This document shows, in pieces, positions 12,692 through 13,452 of a stretch of 13,452 nt of DNA. The notes under the pieces were generated by a model. That model had not been told where the DNA came from. It made no database searches and worked only from the letters and a program-made list of their open reading frames with translations. The translations under genes were made by a program, and so were the position numbers. Every line of letters begins with the position of its first letter. Position 1 is the first letter of the stretch. The DNA comes from Collinsella aerofaciens (GTDB taxonomy: Bacteria > Actinomycetota > Coriobacteriia > Coriobacteriales > Coriobacteriaceae): NCBI GenBank assembly GCA_008668235.1, contig RQCP01000062.1, positions 1 to 13,452 on the forward strand. The letters are read 5' to 3'.

Positions 12692-13452
12692 TTACTTGAT
12701 GTTGTACTTAGCCATGAGGGCGTCAATGGTACCGTCGTCGGTCAGGTCCTTGATGGCCTGGTTGATGTCTTCCTTGAGCTTGGTGTTGCCCTGGTTGATG
12801 GCGATGGCGTACTCCTCGCCGGTGCTAATCTGCTTGATGGTCTGGCAGGTGTTGAACTGCTCGGCGGTCAGCTGGCTCGCAACGGAGCGGTTGGTGACTA
12901 CGGCGTCGCCCTTATCGGACTGCAAGGCACTGAAGCACTCGGTGGCGTCCTTGTAGGGGACAATCTTGGCCTTGGGGAAGTTCTCCTGGGCAAAGGCCTC
13001 GGCGGTCGAGCCAGACTGGACGATGATGGTAGCGTCGGCGTTGTTGAGCTTCTCGCTGTAGTTGTCGGCCGTGATGTCGGTGTTATCGACCTTGGTCACG
13101 ATAGCCTGATCGTCCATGTAGTAGGAATCAGAGAAAGTGACTTCCTTCTCACGCTCGGGCGTGTCGGTGATAGCCGCGATGGAAACGTCATACTTGGCGC
13201 CCGAAGCGACGCCCGGAACCAGCGTGTCAAAGTCATTGTTGACGTACTCGACATCCAGACCCAGCTTGTCACCGATAGCCTTGATGAGCTCAAGGTCAAA
13301 GCCCTGGTCGTCGCCGTTGTCATCCTTGTACTCAAACGGCGCGTACTCGGCAGAGGTGCCGACGGTCAGCGTGCCGTCCTTGACGAGCGCGTACTCCTTG
13401 GAGCCGTCGACCTTCTCGACCTTAGCGTCGTCAGAGCTGCTGGGACCGGCAT
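12692..13452 (-). CDS. Amino-acid ABC transporter substrate-binding protein, partial at the window edge
   Basis: The visible 252 residues are the mature part of a family-3 extracellular solute-binding protein (polar amino acids). The frame is open to the window end, so the start, signal peptide and lipobox lie outside. The first residues seen, AGPSSSDDAK, are a Ser/Asp-rich linker as found just after a lipidated cysteine. The family signature follows: GTLTVGTSAEYAPFEY, then QGFDLELIKAIG, then YDVSIAAITDTPEREKEVTFS with the ligand-contacting Arg, and the C-terminal TDDGTIDALMAKYNI. The protein would capture an amino acid outside the membrane and deliver it to the permease encoded 118 bases downstream. 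A Met within the frame (13117) is not a start, since conserved sequence lies upstream of it. The amino acid bound cannot be specified. Confidence 0.95.
   Translation of the reverse strand, partial: AGPSSSDDAKVEKVDGSKEYALVKDGTLTVGTSAEYAPFEYKDDNGDDQGFDLELIKAIGDKLGLDVEYVNNDFDTLVPGVASGAKYDVSIAAITDTPEREKEVTFSDSYYMDDQAIVTKVDNTDITADNYSEKLNNADATIIVQSGSTAEAFAQENFPKAKIVPYKDATECFSALQSDKGDAVVTNRSVASQLTAEQFNTCQTIKQISTGEEYAIAINQGNTKLKEDINQAIKDLTDDGTIDALMAKYNIK

Noticed and set aside
10897..12699. A 600-codon plus-strand open frame across the ABC permease
   Set aside because: It is antisense to a permease and ATPase with intact family motifs; its composition (Arg, His, Asp-rich) is that of a shadow frame.

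Overview
The window looks like chromosomal DNA of a high-GC, anaerobic Coriobacteriia-type actinobacterium; Collinsella or a close relative is my best guess. The reasons are GC-rich codon third positions combined with gene families typical of gut Clostridia: a UvrX-type Y-family polymerase with a YolD partner, DUF3793, a clostridial-type short flavodoxin and a CD1115-like VirD4 ATPase. The genus is an inference from memory of such gene mixes, not a search result.

Layout. (1) 1-3155, plus strand: a three-gene accessory cluster of an unrecognised protein, a ClpP-like serine protease with a complete Ser-His-Asp triad, and a VirD4/TraG-like ATPase without visible membrane segments. The protease stop overlaps the ATPase start by 8 bases. 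(2) 3234-5033, minus strand: glucose-6-phosphate isomerase (pgi) with its own terminator, a strong ribosome-binding site and a leader hairpin. (3) 5111-6584: two minus-strand genes, an iron-alcohol-dehydrogenase-like half protein and a PAP2 phosphatase. They are bracketed by two copies of a palindromic, A/T-tract-rich intergenic element. (4) 6578-8575, plus strand: a near-ideal sigma-70 promoter followed directly by two LexA/SOS-like boxes drives a Y-family DNA polymerase and a translationally coupled YolD-like protein. (5) 8602-9030, minus strand: a membrane-anchored heavy-metal-associated (HMA) domain protein behind a CsoR-like palindrome. (6) 9094-10426, plus strand: promoter, DUF3793 protein, short-chain flavodoxin and a 20-bp terminator hairpin shared with the opposing operon. 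(7) 10447-13452, minus strand: a polar amino-acid ABC importer in the order binding protein (runs off the window), hairpin, permease, ATPase. The permease carries an unusual secreted N-terminal domain of about 150 residues.

Functional themes. Region 1 may be a remnant or satellite of a conjugative element, or a separate ATPase-protease system; this is the least explained part of the window. Region 4 is a DNA-damage-inducible translesion module. Regions 5 and 6 suggest metal-responsive control: copper for the HMA gene, possibly iron for the flavodoxin unit. The rest is housekeeping metabolism and nutrient uptake. No tRNA, rRNA, CRISPR array, transposase or integrase was seen.
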